DNA from: Mucilaginibacter saanensis
GTDB taxonomy: Bacteria > Bacteroidota > Bacteroidia > Sphingobacteriales > Sphingobacteriaceae
Direction of reading: 5' to 3'
Assembly: GCF_014200575.1 (NCBI RefSeq)
Contig: NZ_JACHBZ010000011.1
Span: 1-64,000, forward strand
DNA length: 64,000 nt
Numbering within the stretch: the first letter of the stretch is position 1; each line of letters opens with the position of its first letter. Position numbers and translations under genes: made by a program. The notes beneath the pieces were generated by a model that ran no database searches, had not been told where the DNA came from, and worked only from the letters and a program-made list of their open reading frames with translations. Below, piece by piece: positions 17,531 through 26,435 of the stretch.

Positions 17531-17827
17531 GATTGTGTACGTGTTATAATATATGATTGAATTTAAGGTGACCTTTAAAAGATCATCTGTAAATGACTGT
17601 TAAAATTTGATAAGTTTCCCAGTAGAGCTGTAGCAGTCTGCCTTTTAATAAGTTTAAGTTTGCTTTTTTCATGACCGTTATCTTTTATTGACAGGTCAAA
17701 GGTACTGCGGGCAGGCAGGCGCATCAATCTCAATAAATCGGTTTTAACAACCAATTTTTCCGATGGGGGTATATTACCGTCAGGCAACGGTCATAACGAG
17801 GATTTGGGAGAGGAAAACAGGCCAGGG
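17531..17827. other. Intergenic region upstream of the barrel gene
   Basis: 297 bp between the barrel gene and the end of the AraC-family gene, both on the minus strand. Apart from the possible -7 box at 17697-17704 I see no gene, hairpin or repeat. The short open frame at 17575-17787 has no recognisable features. Confidence 0.5.
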
Positions 17828-18748
17828 TTATTGCAGCTGTTTAAACTCTGAAGGGTTGCTCCCCGCAAAACGCTTAAAAAAACGACTGAAGTGCGAGCTG
17901 TTGTCAAAGTTAAGCCGCTCGGCAATTTCCTTAACACTGAGGCCCGATGATGATAGCAGGTATTGAGCCTCCAGGTACAGGCGGTTATGGATCACATGCA
18001 GGGCATTCTGCCCGGTTTCGTTCTTTACTATTTCGGTTAAATACTTGGCCGATATAAAAAGCTCATCGGCATATTGTTGTACAGATTTGAGGGTTAAAAA
18101 CTGTTCCTCAACCAGTTTTTTAAACTTGTACACCAACTGATATTGTTTGCTGAGGTGCCGTGTAGAGTGCAGCAGGCAGCTCTCGCAGGCCCGGTTCATT
18201 TCATATAACAAGTCAATAACCAGCAGGCGTAAAATCTGTAAATGGAAAGCGCCCTGTTCGCGGCTTTCGTCACTTATTTTTTCATACAGGGCTTTTAGGG
18301 ATGTTACGCTTTTTTTTGACAGGCCATAAATTGGCGGATAATCAGGGTTAACCTCCAGCAGGTTATCTACTATGTTTTCCTTCAGGAAATTGTGGGTCAA
18401 AAAATCCTTTTTAAACAATACCTGGTAAAGCAGCAGATCGTCCGAGGCATCTTCAAAAGAGGTAATAAACGCAGGCGAAACCAGGTGGATGGAATTGGGG
18501 TAAACCTCAAACACAAAATGACCAATTGTTTTTTTACAGCTGCCCTGCAGGCATAAAATAACGGAGTAATAATCTGTTTTAACAGGTAAGCCGTGCAGCA
18601 GGCCCTGCTCATTGCTTAACACCGCAAAATCATCCTGGTTCCATTGATCAGTAACAATGCCGAAATCAGGGAGGCTGTGGTGTGCAGTAGCTATGTGTTT
18701 TTTAAGCGTTGCAGGGATATCTAAAACAGCTGTTTTATTACTTGTCAT
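17828..18748 (-). CDS. AraC family transcriptional regulator
   Basis: 306 aa. A cupin-like sensing domain (about 30-150) precedes a C-terminal double helix-turn-helix (about 205-303), including the second HTH with SVKEIAERLNF and SHFSRFFKRFAG. The start ATG overlaps the ispG stop in an ATGA arrangement, so translation is coupled to ispG. The regulator probably acts elsewhere, perhaps on the adjacent barrel gene; its ligand is unknown. Its position directly behind an essential isoprenoid gene is unusual. Confidence 0.9.
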   Translation of the reverse strand: MTSNKTAVLDIPATLKKHIATAHHSLPDFGIVTDQWNQDDFAVLSNEQGLLHGLPVKTDYYSVILCLQGSCKKTIGHFVFEVYPNSIHLVSPAFITSFEDASDDLLLYQVLFKKDFLTHNFLKENIVDNLLEVNPDYPPIYGLSKKSVTSLKALYEKISDESREQGAFHLQILRLLVIDLLYEMNRACESCLLHSTRHLSKQYQLVYKFKKLVEEQFLTLKSVQQYADELFISAKYLTEIVKNETGQNALHVIHNRLYLEAQYLLSSSGLSVKEIAERLNFDNSSHFSRFFKRFAGSNPSEFKQLQ

Positions 18749-20835
18749 GATGCCTGTTCCTGCTCAACCCAGTTGCCGTCATCTTTAATAATGCCTATCA
18801 ACTCGTCGAGTGCATTAGCAGCGCTGATGTTTTTCTTTACGGCCTCTTTGCCACGGTAAAGGGTGATCTTGTCGGTGCCTGATCCTACATAACCATAATC
18901 TGCATCGGCCATTTCGCCGGGGCCATTAACAATGCAGCCCATAATGCCAATTTTTAAACCTTTAAGGTGGCTGGTACGGCTACGGATCATCTGGGTGGTA
19001 ACCATCAGATCAAACAGCGTACGGCCACAGCTTGGGCACGATATATATTCGGTTTTAGAAATTCTCGAACGGGTAGCCTGCAAAATGCCAAACGCCGTTG
19101 AAGTGATCACATTGGCCGGCAACTCAGGCGCATCAATCCAGATGCCATCGCCAAAACCATCAACCAGTAAAGCCCCCAAATCGGTAGCGGCATAAAGTTG
19201 AAGTTTAGTGGTGAGTAGTGAGAGGTGAGTGCTGAGCGAAGCTTCGTCCGCTGTTCTTTGTGCTTTGTCAATTGCTAACTCATTACTCATAACCTCAAAG
19301 TCATAACTCCTTTTCACAATCACCGGCACCTCTAAGCCAAGCTCTTCCAGTTTAAAGAAAAAACCGCGCTGATCAGCCATGCCGTGCAGGGCGGAGGTTT
19401 CCAGTACAAACACCAATGAATTATCAAATGGCAGTGAACCAAATTCGTCTGTGTCAATATCTGCCGGGAGTATTTTTACCAGGTTTAATTTGGATGAACG
19501 GTCAGTAGCTGCCAGGTATTCCGTTAATGAAAATACCGGGTGGCAATTGGTTTTATCGGTAAGTGTTTGCCAGGTTGTATAGTTATAAAGCTGTTTTAAA
19601 TTGCTCGGGGATACAAATGATGGCAATGCATCGGCCAGGTAAACAAAATCAACCGATTGCTCGGCCATGTTATATTTATCCAGCAAAGGCGAGTACAGAT
19701 AACCCGCATCGCTTAAAATAGCGGCATCCTTTAAATTCTTTTGGGAGAGGTCAACCACTACACGCGGTACCATGTGCCCGCCAATAAAAGCATTGGCTTC
19801 ATAAGTATGACGTTTTTTATACTCGTAAGGATTGTGTTGTTGAGGTGAAAGGTGAACGGTGAAAGGTGAAGGGTCTTTTTCTTCATCTTTGTCATCACCT
19901 TTTGCCTTTAACCTTTCGCCTTTCGCCCTTTCTACATAGCGTTTTACCAGTTCAATGGCAACGGGAGCTTCGGCTTCGGGTTCTTCTGTTAGGGATACGC
20001 GAACGGTATCGCCAAGACCATCTTCCAGCAGGGTACCTATACCCACTGCTGATTTAATGCGGCCGTCCTCGCCATCGCCGGCTTCGGTAACACCCAGGTG
20101 CAGCGGGTAATTCATGCCCTCGGCAACCATGGTTTCAACCAATAAACGATAAGCCTGTACCATTACCTGCGGATTGCTCGATTTCATGGAGATCACCAGG
20201 TTATAATAGTTCAGCGTTTCGCACATGCGCATAAACTCCATGGCCGATTCCACCATACCCTGCGGGGTATCGCCATAACGGCTCATGATCCTGTCGCTCA
20301 ATGAGCCGTGATTGGTACCGATACGCATAGCGGTACCATATTCCTTACATATATTAACCAGTGGTGCAAACTTTTTGTAGATGCGCTCCAGTTCGCCCTG
20401 GTATTCCAGATCGGTATAATCTATCTGGTCAAATTTCTTTTTATCGGCGTAATTGCCTGGGTTTACACGTACTTTTTCAACAATACGGGCAGCCACTTCG
20501 GCAGCGTTGGGGGTAAAGTGAATATCGGCAACCAGGGGTACGTTGTATCCCCGCTGCCTGAGCTGTTTCTTGATCTCGGCCAAGTTCTGGGCCTCTTTAA
20601 TGCTGGGTGCGGTAATACGCACATACTCGCAACCGGCATCAACCATACGTATAGACTGCTCTACGGTACCTTTGGTATCCATAGTATCGGTAGTGGTCAT
20701 GCTTTGTATGCGGATAGGGTTATTACCACCTAAAGGCACATCGCCAATAGTAACCTCGCGGGTAACAAAGCGCGAATATTCGGTAAGTGAATTACAATAA
20801 CGGCCTTGCAGCAATTTAACAGCATCAGTATTCAT
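18745..20835 (-). CDS. ispG: 4-hydroxy-3-methylbut-2-en-1-yl diphosphate synthase, long form with in-frame inserts
   Basis: 696 aa from the ATG at 20835. It makes HMBPP from MEcPP, the penultimate step of the MEP isoprenoid pathway, using a 4Fe-4S cluster. The TIM-barrel part begins near residue 20; the C-terminal cluster domain shows ISCPSCGRTLFDL and GIMGCIVNGPGEMADADYG. Between them is the extra domain of plant/Bacteroidota-type GcpE. Two low-complexity stretches (about residues 301-331 and 514-545) coincide with palindromic DNA. A frame open to 20862 would use the TTG inside a likely -7 box, so 20835 is preferred. The AraC gene overlaps its stop by ATGA. Confidence 0.95.
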   Translation of the reverse strand: MNTDAVKLLQGRYCNSLTEYSRFVTREVTIGDVPLGGNNPIRIQSMTTTDTMDTKGTVEQSIRMVDAGCEYVRITAPSIKEAQNLAEIKKQLRQRGYNVPLVADIHFTPNAAEVAARIVEKVRVNPGNYADKKKFDQIDYTDLEYQGELERIYKKFAPLVNICKEYGTAMRIGTNHGSLSDRIMSRYGDTPQGMVESAMEFMRMCETLNYYNLVISMKSSNPQVMVQAYRLLVETMVAEGMNYPLHLGVTEAGDGEDGRIKSAVGIGTLLEDGLGDTVRVSLTEEPEAEAPVAIELVKRYVERAKGERLKAKGDDKDEEKDPSPFTVHLSPQQHNPYEYKKRHTYEANAFIGGHMVPRVVVDLSQKNLKDAAILSDAGYLYSPLLDKYNMAEQSVDFVYLADALPSFVSPSNLKQLYNYTTWQTLTDKTNCHPVFSLTEYLAATDRSSKLNLVKILPADIDTDEFGSLPFDNSLVFVLETSALHGMADQRGFFFKLEELGLEVPVIVKRSYDFEVMSNELAIDKAQRTADEASLSTHLSLLTTKLQLYAATDLGALLVDGFGDGIWIDAPELPANVITSTAFGILQATRSRISKTEYISCPSCGRTLFDLMVTTQMIRSRTSHLKGLKIGIMGCIVNGPGEMADADYGYVGSGTDKITLYRGKEAVKKNISAANALDELIGIIKDDGNWVEQEQAS
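19206..19295. repeat. Palindromic repeat embedded in ispG (second insert)
   Basis: On the plus strand AGTGGTGAGTAGTGAG and GGTGAGTGCTGAGC at 19206-19236 face GCTAACTCATTACTCATAACCT at 19274-19295 (key words CTCATTACTCAT), which is an imperfect inverted copy. Read in the ispG frame it encodes a polar stretch, MSNELAIDKAQ...LSTHLSLLTTK. Its position in the extra domain suggests a tolerated insertion. Confidence 0.5.
19843..19931. repeat. Palindromic heptamer repeat embedded in ispG (first insert)
   Basis: The left arm is tandem GGTGAAA/GGTGAAC heptamers at 19843-19872. The right arm at 19896-19931 is the inverted form, TTTCGCC/TTTGCC heptamers. In the ispG frame the insert reads ERAKGERLKAKGDDKDEEKD then SPFTVHLSPQQ. 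The repeat style is that of intergenic palindromes, not of a protein domain. Confidence 0.65.
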
Positions 20836-20859
20836 GCAACGGTATGAATTAATAAGATG

Positions 20860-20867
20860 CAAATTTA
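20860..20867 (-). promoter_or_regulatory. Probable -7 box of ispG
   Basis: Minus-strand TAAATTTG fits TAnnTTTG. It lies 25 bp upstream of the ATG at 20835, giving a short leader and excluding a more upstream start. The -33 element is not obvious. Confidence 0.5.
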
Positions 20868-20978
20868 AGAATTATGTTGTGGAATAATCAGGCTATTACG
20901 TAAAGCATAAATTAATATGACATTAAGTATGTGCCGTTAATATGTTTATTTTAGTGGTTTGTAACCTTATCCGTCATC

Positions 20979-21812
20979 ATGAAAAACAGCCCGCTACTTG
21001 TTTTGATACTAAGTGTGTTTGTTTCCTGTAAAAGCAATAACAAGCAGCCAGTACAGGATGCAACAGCAACCCCTCAAACCACCAATAACACCAAACTAAT
21101 AATTGAAAAGTTTAAGCCCATTATACAGGGCGTATGGGTTAAAAGTGATTATGTAGATAAGGTTATCAAAACTAAATCGCCATTGGCTGCGGCAGACGAA
21201 ACCGCCGGAATGACCACGATGTATATTAATACCGATAAAATAATGGGGGATAGCCTGGTGGTTTTGGCGGGGGACAATCACGAAGGGACTGAGTTTACAC
21301 TTAAATTTAAGGCAGGCAAAAGGAAAGCGACCATATTACTCGGTAGCGGCGAACTGGGATATTCCATCAACAACGGCGACACTGTTTTAACCACTTATAT
21401 CCCTGATGAAAACAACAGCAATAAACTGATTGCGACCAATTACCGGAGGGCGTTAATTAAACAAGGAGATAACCTGGGTTATGGCTTGGATTATATTATC
21501 AATAAAGGACTTATAGCGGGGAATTATAATTCAACCGATAGTGCAGGTAATGTATCTAAGGTTAGTTTTAATGCCGAAGGAAGTGTGCGTGGCTTTTTGA
21601 ATTTTAAAACTTACAATATTAATATCGATCTTAATTCTGATGTGATGGATAATTTAGATGAGATAGGTTTTGACACAGATGGCAAAAATGGCAAGTCGTA
21701 TTCTTTTAAATTTAATGCCGATACCTTAAAGTTATATACTACAAAACCCAATGCCGATTCAACGACAGCAGTTTTAGATAAGTTGAAATATAAATTAGTA
21801 AGGCAGAAATAA
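20979..21812 (+). CDS. Hypothetical lipoprotein
   Basis: 277 aa. A lipoprotein signal peptide is clear: hydrophobic MKNSPLLVLILSVFVS followed by C17 as the lipidated cysteine, then Lys/Ser/Asn and a Thr-rich linker. The mature part is mixed alpha/beta with a beta-strand-rich C-terminal half (for example SYSFKFNADTLKLY). I do not recognise a named domain. It is probably anchored in the outer membrane facing the periplasm. It is convergent with the RDD gene, with only 5 bp between the two stops. Confidence 0.75.
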   Translation: MKNSPLLVLILSVFVSCKSNNKQPVQDATATPQTTNNTKLIIEKFKPIIQGVWVKSDYVDKVIKTKSPLAAADETAGMTTMYINTDKIMGDSLVVLAGDNHEGTEFTLKFKAGKRKATILLGSGELGYSINNGDTVLTTYIPDENNSNKLIATNYRRALIKQGDNLGYGLDYIINKGLIAGNYNSTDSAGNVSKVSFNAEGSVRGFLNFKTYNINIDLNSDVMDNLDEIGFDTDGKNGKSYSFKFNADTLKLYTTKPNADSTTAVLDKLKYKLVRQK

Positions 21813-21817
21813 TGGGT

Positions 21818-22426
21818 TTAAAAAAGCCTGTCCTTAATTACCAGTGTACCGGCCATCATATCATGCAGGCATTGCTGCTGTTTGGTGAAAAACGCAAGCA
21901 GGTAACCAATACAAAATGGCAACGCCGAGAATATTTTGCACAGATTGCGGCTTATGGCCTTACCGGCACTGATGCGGCTGCCCTGCATATCAACTACCCG
22001 GATCTTTAATATCTGTTTGCCAAAGGTTGCCTGTTTAGCAGAACTTTCCATAATTACGTGGTAAACAAATTTAACAACCGGTACAACTGCCAAAATACCC
22101 AGGGCAGCAGTAATCCGGGTTGCTTTATCATCAATAAAGAGTATAGTAATAAACGCAATAATGATAAAAACGCCAAAAATCATGAACCAATCCAATACCG
22201 AAGCCAGCAACCGCTGATCAAAACTGCCAAAGTACTGCATGAGCCGCGCCGGCTTGGCAAACCCAAGCAGTGCCCGCAGTTCGGCAATTTCATGTGCCTC
22301 TTTATAATCATCCATTTCGGGAGTTTTTATAAAGTCGCCTGGTTTGATGTGCAGGTCTTGGAGTTGTTCAAGGCTAAAGGGCCCCTCGGGTTTTCCCTCG
22401 ATAACTAAAATGTAGGTTTGGGCCAT
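21818..22426 (-). CDS. GYF_2-RDD domain membrane protein
   Basis: 202 aa. The N-terminal 50 residues (YILVIEGKPEGPFSLEQLQ) resemble the GYF_2/DUF4339 adaptor domain. An RDD-type membrane domain follows (about 64-200) with three helices, starting FDQRLLASVLDW with the Arg/Asp signature, and containing KQATFGKQILKIRVVD and the final QQCLHDMMAGT. RDD proteins have been linked to transport or membrane insertion in a few cases; here the function is unknown. The upstream region contains the 83-bp tandem repeats. Confidence 0.85.
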   Translation of the reverse strand: MAQTYILVIEGKPEGPFSLEQLQDLHIKPGDFIKTPEMDDYKEAHEIAELRALLGFAKPARLMQYFGSFDQRLLASVLDWFMIFGVFIIIAFITILFIDDKATRITAALGILAVVPVVKFVYHVIMESSAKQATFGKQILKIRVVDMQGSRISAGKAISRNLCKIFSALPFCIGYLLAFFTKQQQCLHDMMAGTLVIKDRLF

Positions 22427-23140
22427 GAATAGGTAATTTGCTTTTCCATTGGAATGTTAAACGGGTTAAATGTTACAGTTTAGGATTAGGGCATCTTGTC
22501 ACAAATATAGTATATATAAAATGTGGCAGGAGGCTCCTATGGGGCCATTTTTGATTTTAGAGTTTCTGTAAACACGTAACCCCTAAGGGGGTATCTCCTC
22601 TGGATATTGAGCAGCTAAAAACGTTTATCGTTTTTAGCTTTAAGATAATTAATATACCATTTGTGTTAAAAGCGCTCTACGGGGCATTGCATTTATTATT
22701 ATCGGCGCTTTTTGGAGCGTTAAGATAATGGACATGCTGTTTGTATTAAATACTCCATAGGAGCATCGTATTATATAATAGCATCAGCGCTTTGTTTGAG
22801 GATTAAGATAATGGACATGCTGTTTGTATTAAATACTCCATAGGAGCATCGTATTATATAATAATATCAGCGCTTTGTTTGAGGATTAAGATAATGGACA
22901 TATTGTTTGTATTAAATACTCCACAGGAGCATCGTATTATATAATAATATCAGCGCTTTGTTTGAGAGGTAAGATAATTGATATATACATCTTTCGTATT
23001 AAACGCCCCATAGGGGCATCGTGTTTATAGTAATATTAACGCTTTTTAGCTCCATAGGAGCTTCCTGTCATAATCAGTATAAACACATAGCACTATTGTG
23101 ATTATACCTTCTGAATGTTGAACACATAAAGGATGTAAAA
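22427..23140. other. Repeat-filled intergenic region
   Basis: 714 bp without a gene between the RDD gene and the metal-dependent hydrolase, both on the minus strand. Most of it is the tandem block at 22642-23046. On both sides lie short palindromic words of the type CTCCATAGGAG or GCTCCTATGGGGCC (22535-22550, 23049-23060). I see no RNA gene. Confidence 0.75.
22642..23046. repeat. 83-bp tandem repeat array, five units
   Basis: Three nearly identical central units start at about 22722, 22805 and 22888; equivalent bases (for example GACATGCTG/GACATATTG) recur at 22731, 22814 and 22897, exactly 83 bp apart. Degenerate units flank them at about 22642 and 22971. Each unit holds CTCCATAGGAGCATCG, an AT-rich TTATATAATA tract and CAGCGCTTTGTTTGAG. 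Units directly abut, so this is not a CRISPR array. Confidence 0.9.
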
Positions 23141-24136
23141 TTACAAATACGGTTTCCACCAGTTTGAATTATGCGCACCGGTAACTTCGGTAGGTTCACC
23201 GGGTTTAGGTACAAACAGACTGATCTTTTTATCTTTTGCCAGGGTTGTTAAACGTTCAATGGGCTCATACCAGGCATGTGGCGCCAGGTTAAAGGTGCCA
23301 TAGTGTATAGGCATCATCAGTTTTCCTTTTAGGGCCAGGTGTGCATTTGATGCATGGTCGGGCCCCATGTGTATATCTGGCCAGTATTTGCCATAGGCTC
23401 CAACTTCAAGCATGGTTAGGTCAAAGGGGCCAAATGCCTCGCCAATTTCTGCAAAACTTGGCGACCAGCCAGAATCGGCACCGAAATAGATGTTGTGTTT
23501 AGGGCCTTTAATTACGAAGGATGCCCACAGGGTTTCGTTACGGTTAACTATACCGCGGCCGGAAAAATGTCTTGACGGGGTAGAGGTAATTACCACATCG
23601 GTACCTATCATCACACTGTCGCCCCAATCCATCTCGTTGATGAAATTTTTAGCAATACCCCATTTGTGCAGGTACTGTCCAACACCTACCGAGCAATAAA
23701 ACGGAATGCTTGAACCTGAAAAGTGTTTAATGGTATCCTTATCAAAGTGATCATAATGATCATGCGATATAATGATAGCATCCAACGGAGGCAGTTCGCT
23801 CAGTAAAAGCGGAGGTTTAAAAAAACGCTTGGGTCCCATAAATTTACTGAACGATGCGCGGTCGCCCCAAACAGGATCAGTAAGTATGCGTTTGCCGTCA
23901 ATTTCAATCAATATGCTGGAGTGGCCTATCCAGGTAATGCGCAAGCCGCTTGCAGGTGGTGTTTGATAAACGGTGGCATCGGTTTTAAAGGGGCCTAATG
24001 TTTTCTTAGGATTATTTTCGGCCTTATTGTTCATGTATTCCCGTAAAATGGGAATCATTTTGCCAAAGCCGGCTTCATCAGTAGGTATTACATTAATATA
24101 TTTTTTTCCGCTTTTGCGTGATCCATCTAAACTCAT
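23141..24136 (-). CDS. MBL-fold metal-dependent hydrolase (UlaG/NAPE-PLD-like)
   Basis: 331 aa. The metallo-beta-lactamase fold motif is H125-D-H127-Y-D129-H130. Further metal or active-site segments are the GADSGW around residue 220 and a C-terminal HYGTFNLAPHAWYEP. WIGHSSILIEIDG and ILTDPVWGDRAS are typical of the UlaG/NAPE-hydrolysing phospholipase D group. It lacks a signal peptide and is probably cytoplasmic. Substrate cannot be assigned; phospholipid- or phosphoester-related substrates are known in the wider family. Confidence 0.85.
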   Translation of the reverse strand: MSLDGSRKSGKKYINVIPTDEAGFGKMIPILREYMNNKAENNPKKTLGPFKTDATVYQTPPASGLRITWIGHSSILIEIDGKRILTDPVWGDRASFSKFMGPKRFFKPPLLLSELPPLDAIIISHDHYDHFDKDTIKHFSGSSIPFYCSVGVGQYLHKWGIAKNFINEMDWGDSVMIGTDVVITSTPSRHFSGRGIVNRNETLWASFVIKGPKHNIYFGADSGWSPSFAEIGEAFGPFDLTMLEVGAYGKYWPDIHMGPDHASNAHLALKGKLMMPIHYGTFNLAPHAWYEPIERLTTLAKDKKISLFVPKPGEPTEVTGAHNSNWWKPYL

Positions 24137-24215
24137 AAAACAATTATAGTACTATATATTTATTAAGATAGAACTCTTCCTTCAAATGTTACTGCCCTGT
24201 ATGTGATTTGGTTTG

Positions 24216-25046
24216 TTAATGACGCAGGAATGATATTGACCTGTCGCAAAATTCCAAAAGCGAAGCAGGAAGGGTATCACCGGCATAGGGGTGCAAGCCA
24301 CCAAAAGTATGATCGCCGCCAGGCAGAATGAAAAACTCCGCATTGGGCTGGGCCTTGTGCAGCTCCTGGGCATGAGCCAGCGGAACAGTGTCATCGGCAT
24401 CGCCATGCATGAGTAGCCAGCGTTGTGTTACCTGGGCGGCTTTTGCAGGAATATCCAGACGCAGCGGGTGCCGATCCAAATCATCAAGGACAACTGATTT
24501 AAGCGGCATTTGCTGGTTGGTGCGCGAGTTATGCATGTAAATAATCCCCTGCAGCCGCCATTGTGTTTCGCTTTGCTTTGGCCAAAGGTTACGGAAACCC
24601 GATATGGAAGCCATAGTAATCAGTTTTTTGATCCGGCTATCTTCGGCGGTTTTAATAATGCTGATACCGCCGCCCATACTATGACCTATTAAAAACACGC
24701 CATCGGCAGCTGCCATACCCGAGCCGCTGCAGGCAAAGTCAATAATGGTATCCAGATCTTCCAGTTCTATGGAAAAAGTATTATCACTAAAAGCAATCAG
24801 GTCGGCAAAGTCAGCAGGATGTTCGGGCGTGGTGCCGTTATGCGAAAAATTAAATTTCAGATACCTGAACCCGTTGCGGGCAAAATAGTCGGCCACAAGG
24901 TTATGCGTGCCCCAATCTTTAAAGCCCTTAAAACCATGGGCAAAAATTACAACGGGTGCATTTTTAAGCGCATCGTCATAAGTTACATCTATAAGCATAG
25001 CCCGGCCCTTGGCGCCGGGCAGGGTGTAATTGTCTTTACGGATCAT
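24216..25046 (-). CDS. Alpha/beta hydrolase
   Basis: 276 aa. Oxyanion-loop HGF (residues 37-39), nucleophile elbow GHSMGGG with S123, acid in HGDADDTVP (about D221) and His in GGDHTFGG (about residue 250) form a full catalytic triad. No signal peptide is present. It is similar to dienelactone hydrolase/peptidase S9-like cytosolic esterases; the substrate is unknown. It lies downstream of the MFS gene on the same strand but behind a hairpin, so it may be separately transcribed. Confidence 0.85.
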   Translation of the reverse strand: MIRKDNYTLPGAKGRAMLIDVTYDDALKNAPVVIFAHGFKGFKDWGTHNLVADYFARNGFRYLKFNFSHNGTTPEHPADFADLIAFSDNTFSIELEDLDTIIDFACSGSGMAAADGVFLIGHSMGGGISIIKTAEDSRIKKLITMASISGFRNLWPKQSETQWRLQGIIYMHNSRTNQQMPLKSVVLDDLDRHPLRLDIPAKAAQVTQRWLLMHGDADDTVPLAHAQELHKAQPNAEFFILPGGDHTFGGLHPYAGDTLPASLLEFCDRSISFLRH

Positions 25047-25098
25047 GGCCGGAAATTACACTTTTTTAGTGTTAAAAGGCAACACGATACCGTTGTAT

Positions 25099-25137
25099 AA
25101 TAGCTACCACAAGCAAGGTGCTTGCAGTAGCTATTAT
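25099..25137. terminator. Hairpin after the MFS gene
   Basis: AATAGCTACCACAAGCA and TGCTTGCAGTAGCTATT pair almost fully around a short loop. It lies 15 bp past the MFS stop (25152, minus strand). It lacks a strong T-run on the minus strand, so termination is probable rather than certain. Confidence 0.5.
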
Positions 25138-25151
25138 TTATTTATTAAATC

Positions 25152-26360
25152 TTATTCGCAAACAATCACTTGTACGGGCTCCGGCTCTGTTATTTCATCA
25201 ATGGCCGTTTTATTTACCCTTTGTTTTTCCTTAATGGTGACAAAGCTAAGGCCCAGAGCCAGTAATAATAAGGGTATGGTCATCCAGATTACTTCATGAA
25301 TGCCGTAACGGGCAATAACAAAACCACCCAACAAGCTGCCCAGGGTAATACCTGCATTAAAAAAAGATGGCAGCAAACTGTTCACAAAATCAAGCGCGGT
25401 ACCGTGGATGCCATTAATAACATGCAGGTTGGCTACCAAAAAGCCTCCCGTATGTACAAAACCCCATACCGATAGGATGGTGACCATCGGAATAAATAAG
25501 CCGCCAAATTTGTAGGCCAACACGTGAATTATCACCAATGAAATTAAAAATACCCGGGCGGTAAGCTGTACGTTTTTACTTAGCGCTATACCTGTAAGCC
25601 AGTTGCCCAATATTCCCGTACCGCCAAACATCAACAGCATAATGCTGATCTGCGCGCCATTCATGTGCGATACCTTATCTAAATATTCGGCCAGGTAACC
25701 GTAGGTGGCAAACATGCCGGCAAGTATAATGGTTGATGTTAAAAGTTTGATCCACAACTGTACACTGCTTAGTATCTGAATCTGGCTTTTAGAACTTGCC
25801 TGTTTTTCGGTAACCGGCATAGAGGGTACAAACATGGCCAAGGCGGCAAATGCCAGGAGGTTGATAAATGCCGAAAGTACAAATGATGCCCGCCAGTTAA
25901 ACAGATCGGCCATGTAGGTGGTTAATGGTACGCCCAATACGGTAGCAACACTCAGGCCAGCCATAACTACGGCAATGGCTTTGGGCGCATCTTTTGGCCC
26001 GGCTTGTTTTGAAGCGGCTGTCATAGATACTGCCCAAAATACAGGATGTAAAAATGCTGGTAAAATACGGGCTATCATCAGCACGGTAAAATTAGGCGCT
26101 ACTGCCGAAAGCAGGTTGGAGATCACAAATATGCCCAGCACCAGGCACATGATTGTTTTACGGTTCATTTTTGCTGTAAGCATATTGGTAAAGGGGCCGG
26201 CCAGCGCTACGGTTAAGGCAAATGCGCTAAGCAGCCAGCCAGCCGTATCAATAGAAATATGAAAATCCTTTACCAAAGCAGGCAATATCCCGATAACGCC
26301 AAATTCGGTAGTGATTATTCCGAAGGCCCCGAGGGCCATGATATAGATAGATTTTTTCAT
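25152..26360 (-). CDS. MFS transporter, DHA1 drug-efflux-like
   Basis: 402 aa with about twelve hydrophobic helices. The N-terminus (FGIITTEFGVIGILPALVKDF, key words TEFGVIGILP) is typical of the AraJ/YdhP/NepI sugar- or drug-efflux branch of DHA1. The cytoplasmic loop 2-3 motif appears as TAKMNRKTIM. It lies 75 bp downstream of an ArsR-type repressor on the same strand, and a copy of the repressor's likely operator sits in the gap. Export of a toxic compound sensed by the repressor is inferred. Confidence 0.87.
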   Translation of the reverse strand: MKKSIYIMALGAFGIITTEFGVIGILPALVKDFHISIDTAGWLLSAFALTVALAGPFTNMLTAKMNRKTIMCLVLGIFVISNLLSAVAPNFTVLMIARILPAFLHPVFWAVSMTAASKQAGPKDAPKAIAVVMAGLSVATVLGVPLTTYMADLFNWRASFVLSAFINLLAFAALAMFVPSMPVTEKQASSKSQIQILSSVQLWIKLLTSTIILAGMFATYGYLAEYLDKVSHMNGAQISIMLLMFGGTGILGNWLTGIALSKNVQLTARVFLISLVIIHVLAYKFGGLFIPMVTILSVWGFVHTGGFLVANLHVINGIHGTALDFVNSLLPSFFNAGITLGSLLGGFVIARYGIHEVIWMTIPLLLLALGLSFVTIKEKQRVNKTAIDEITEPEPVQVIVCE

Positions 26361-26381
26361 GTATTGTTGTATTTAAATATT

Positions 26382-26395
26382 CAAATGTTTCTATA
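26382..26395 (-). promoter_or_regulatory. Possible ArsR operator before the MFS gene
   Basis: CAAATGTTTCTATA matches the right half and spacer of the palindrome upstream of the arsR gene (AAATGTTTCTAT shared). It lies 22 bp upstream of the MFS start codon. Confidence 0.5.
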
Positions 26396-26435
26396 AATAA
26401 AAGCAAAATAGGTTTGTTGTTTTCTTTGGGAAAGC

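Noticed and set aside
17575..17787. 70-aa minus-strand open frame between the barrel and AraC genes
   Set aside because: No signal peptide, domain or conserved-looking pattern; probably promoter region.
22642..23046. Possible CRISPR array
   Set aside because: The units directly abut with an 83-bp period; there are no unique spacers and no cas genes.
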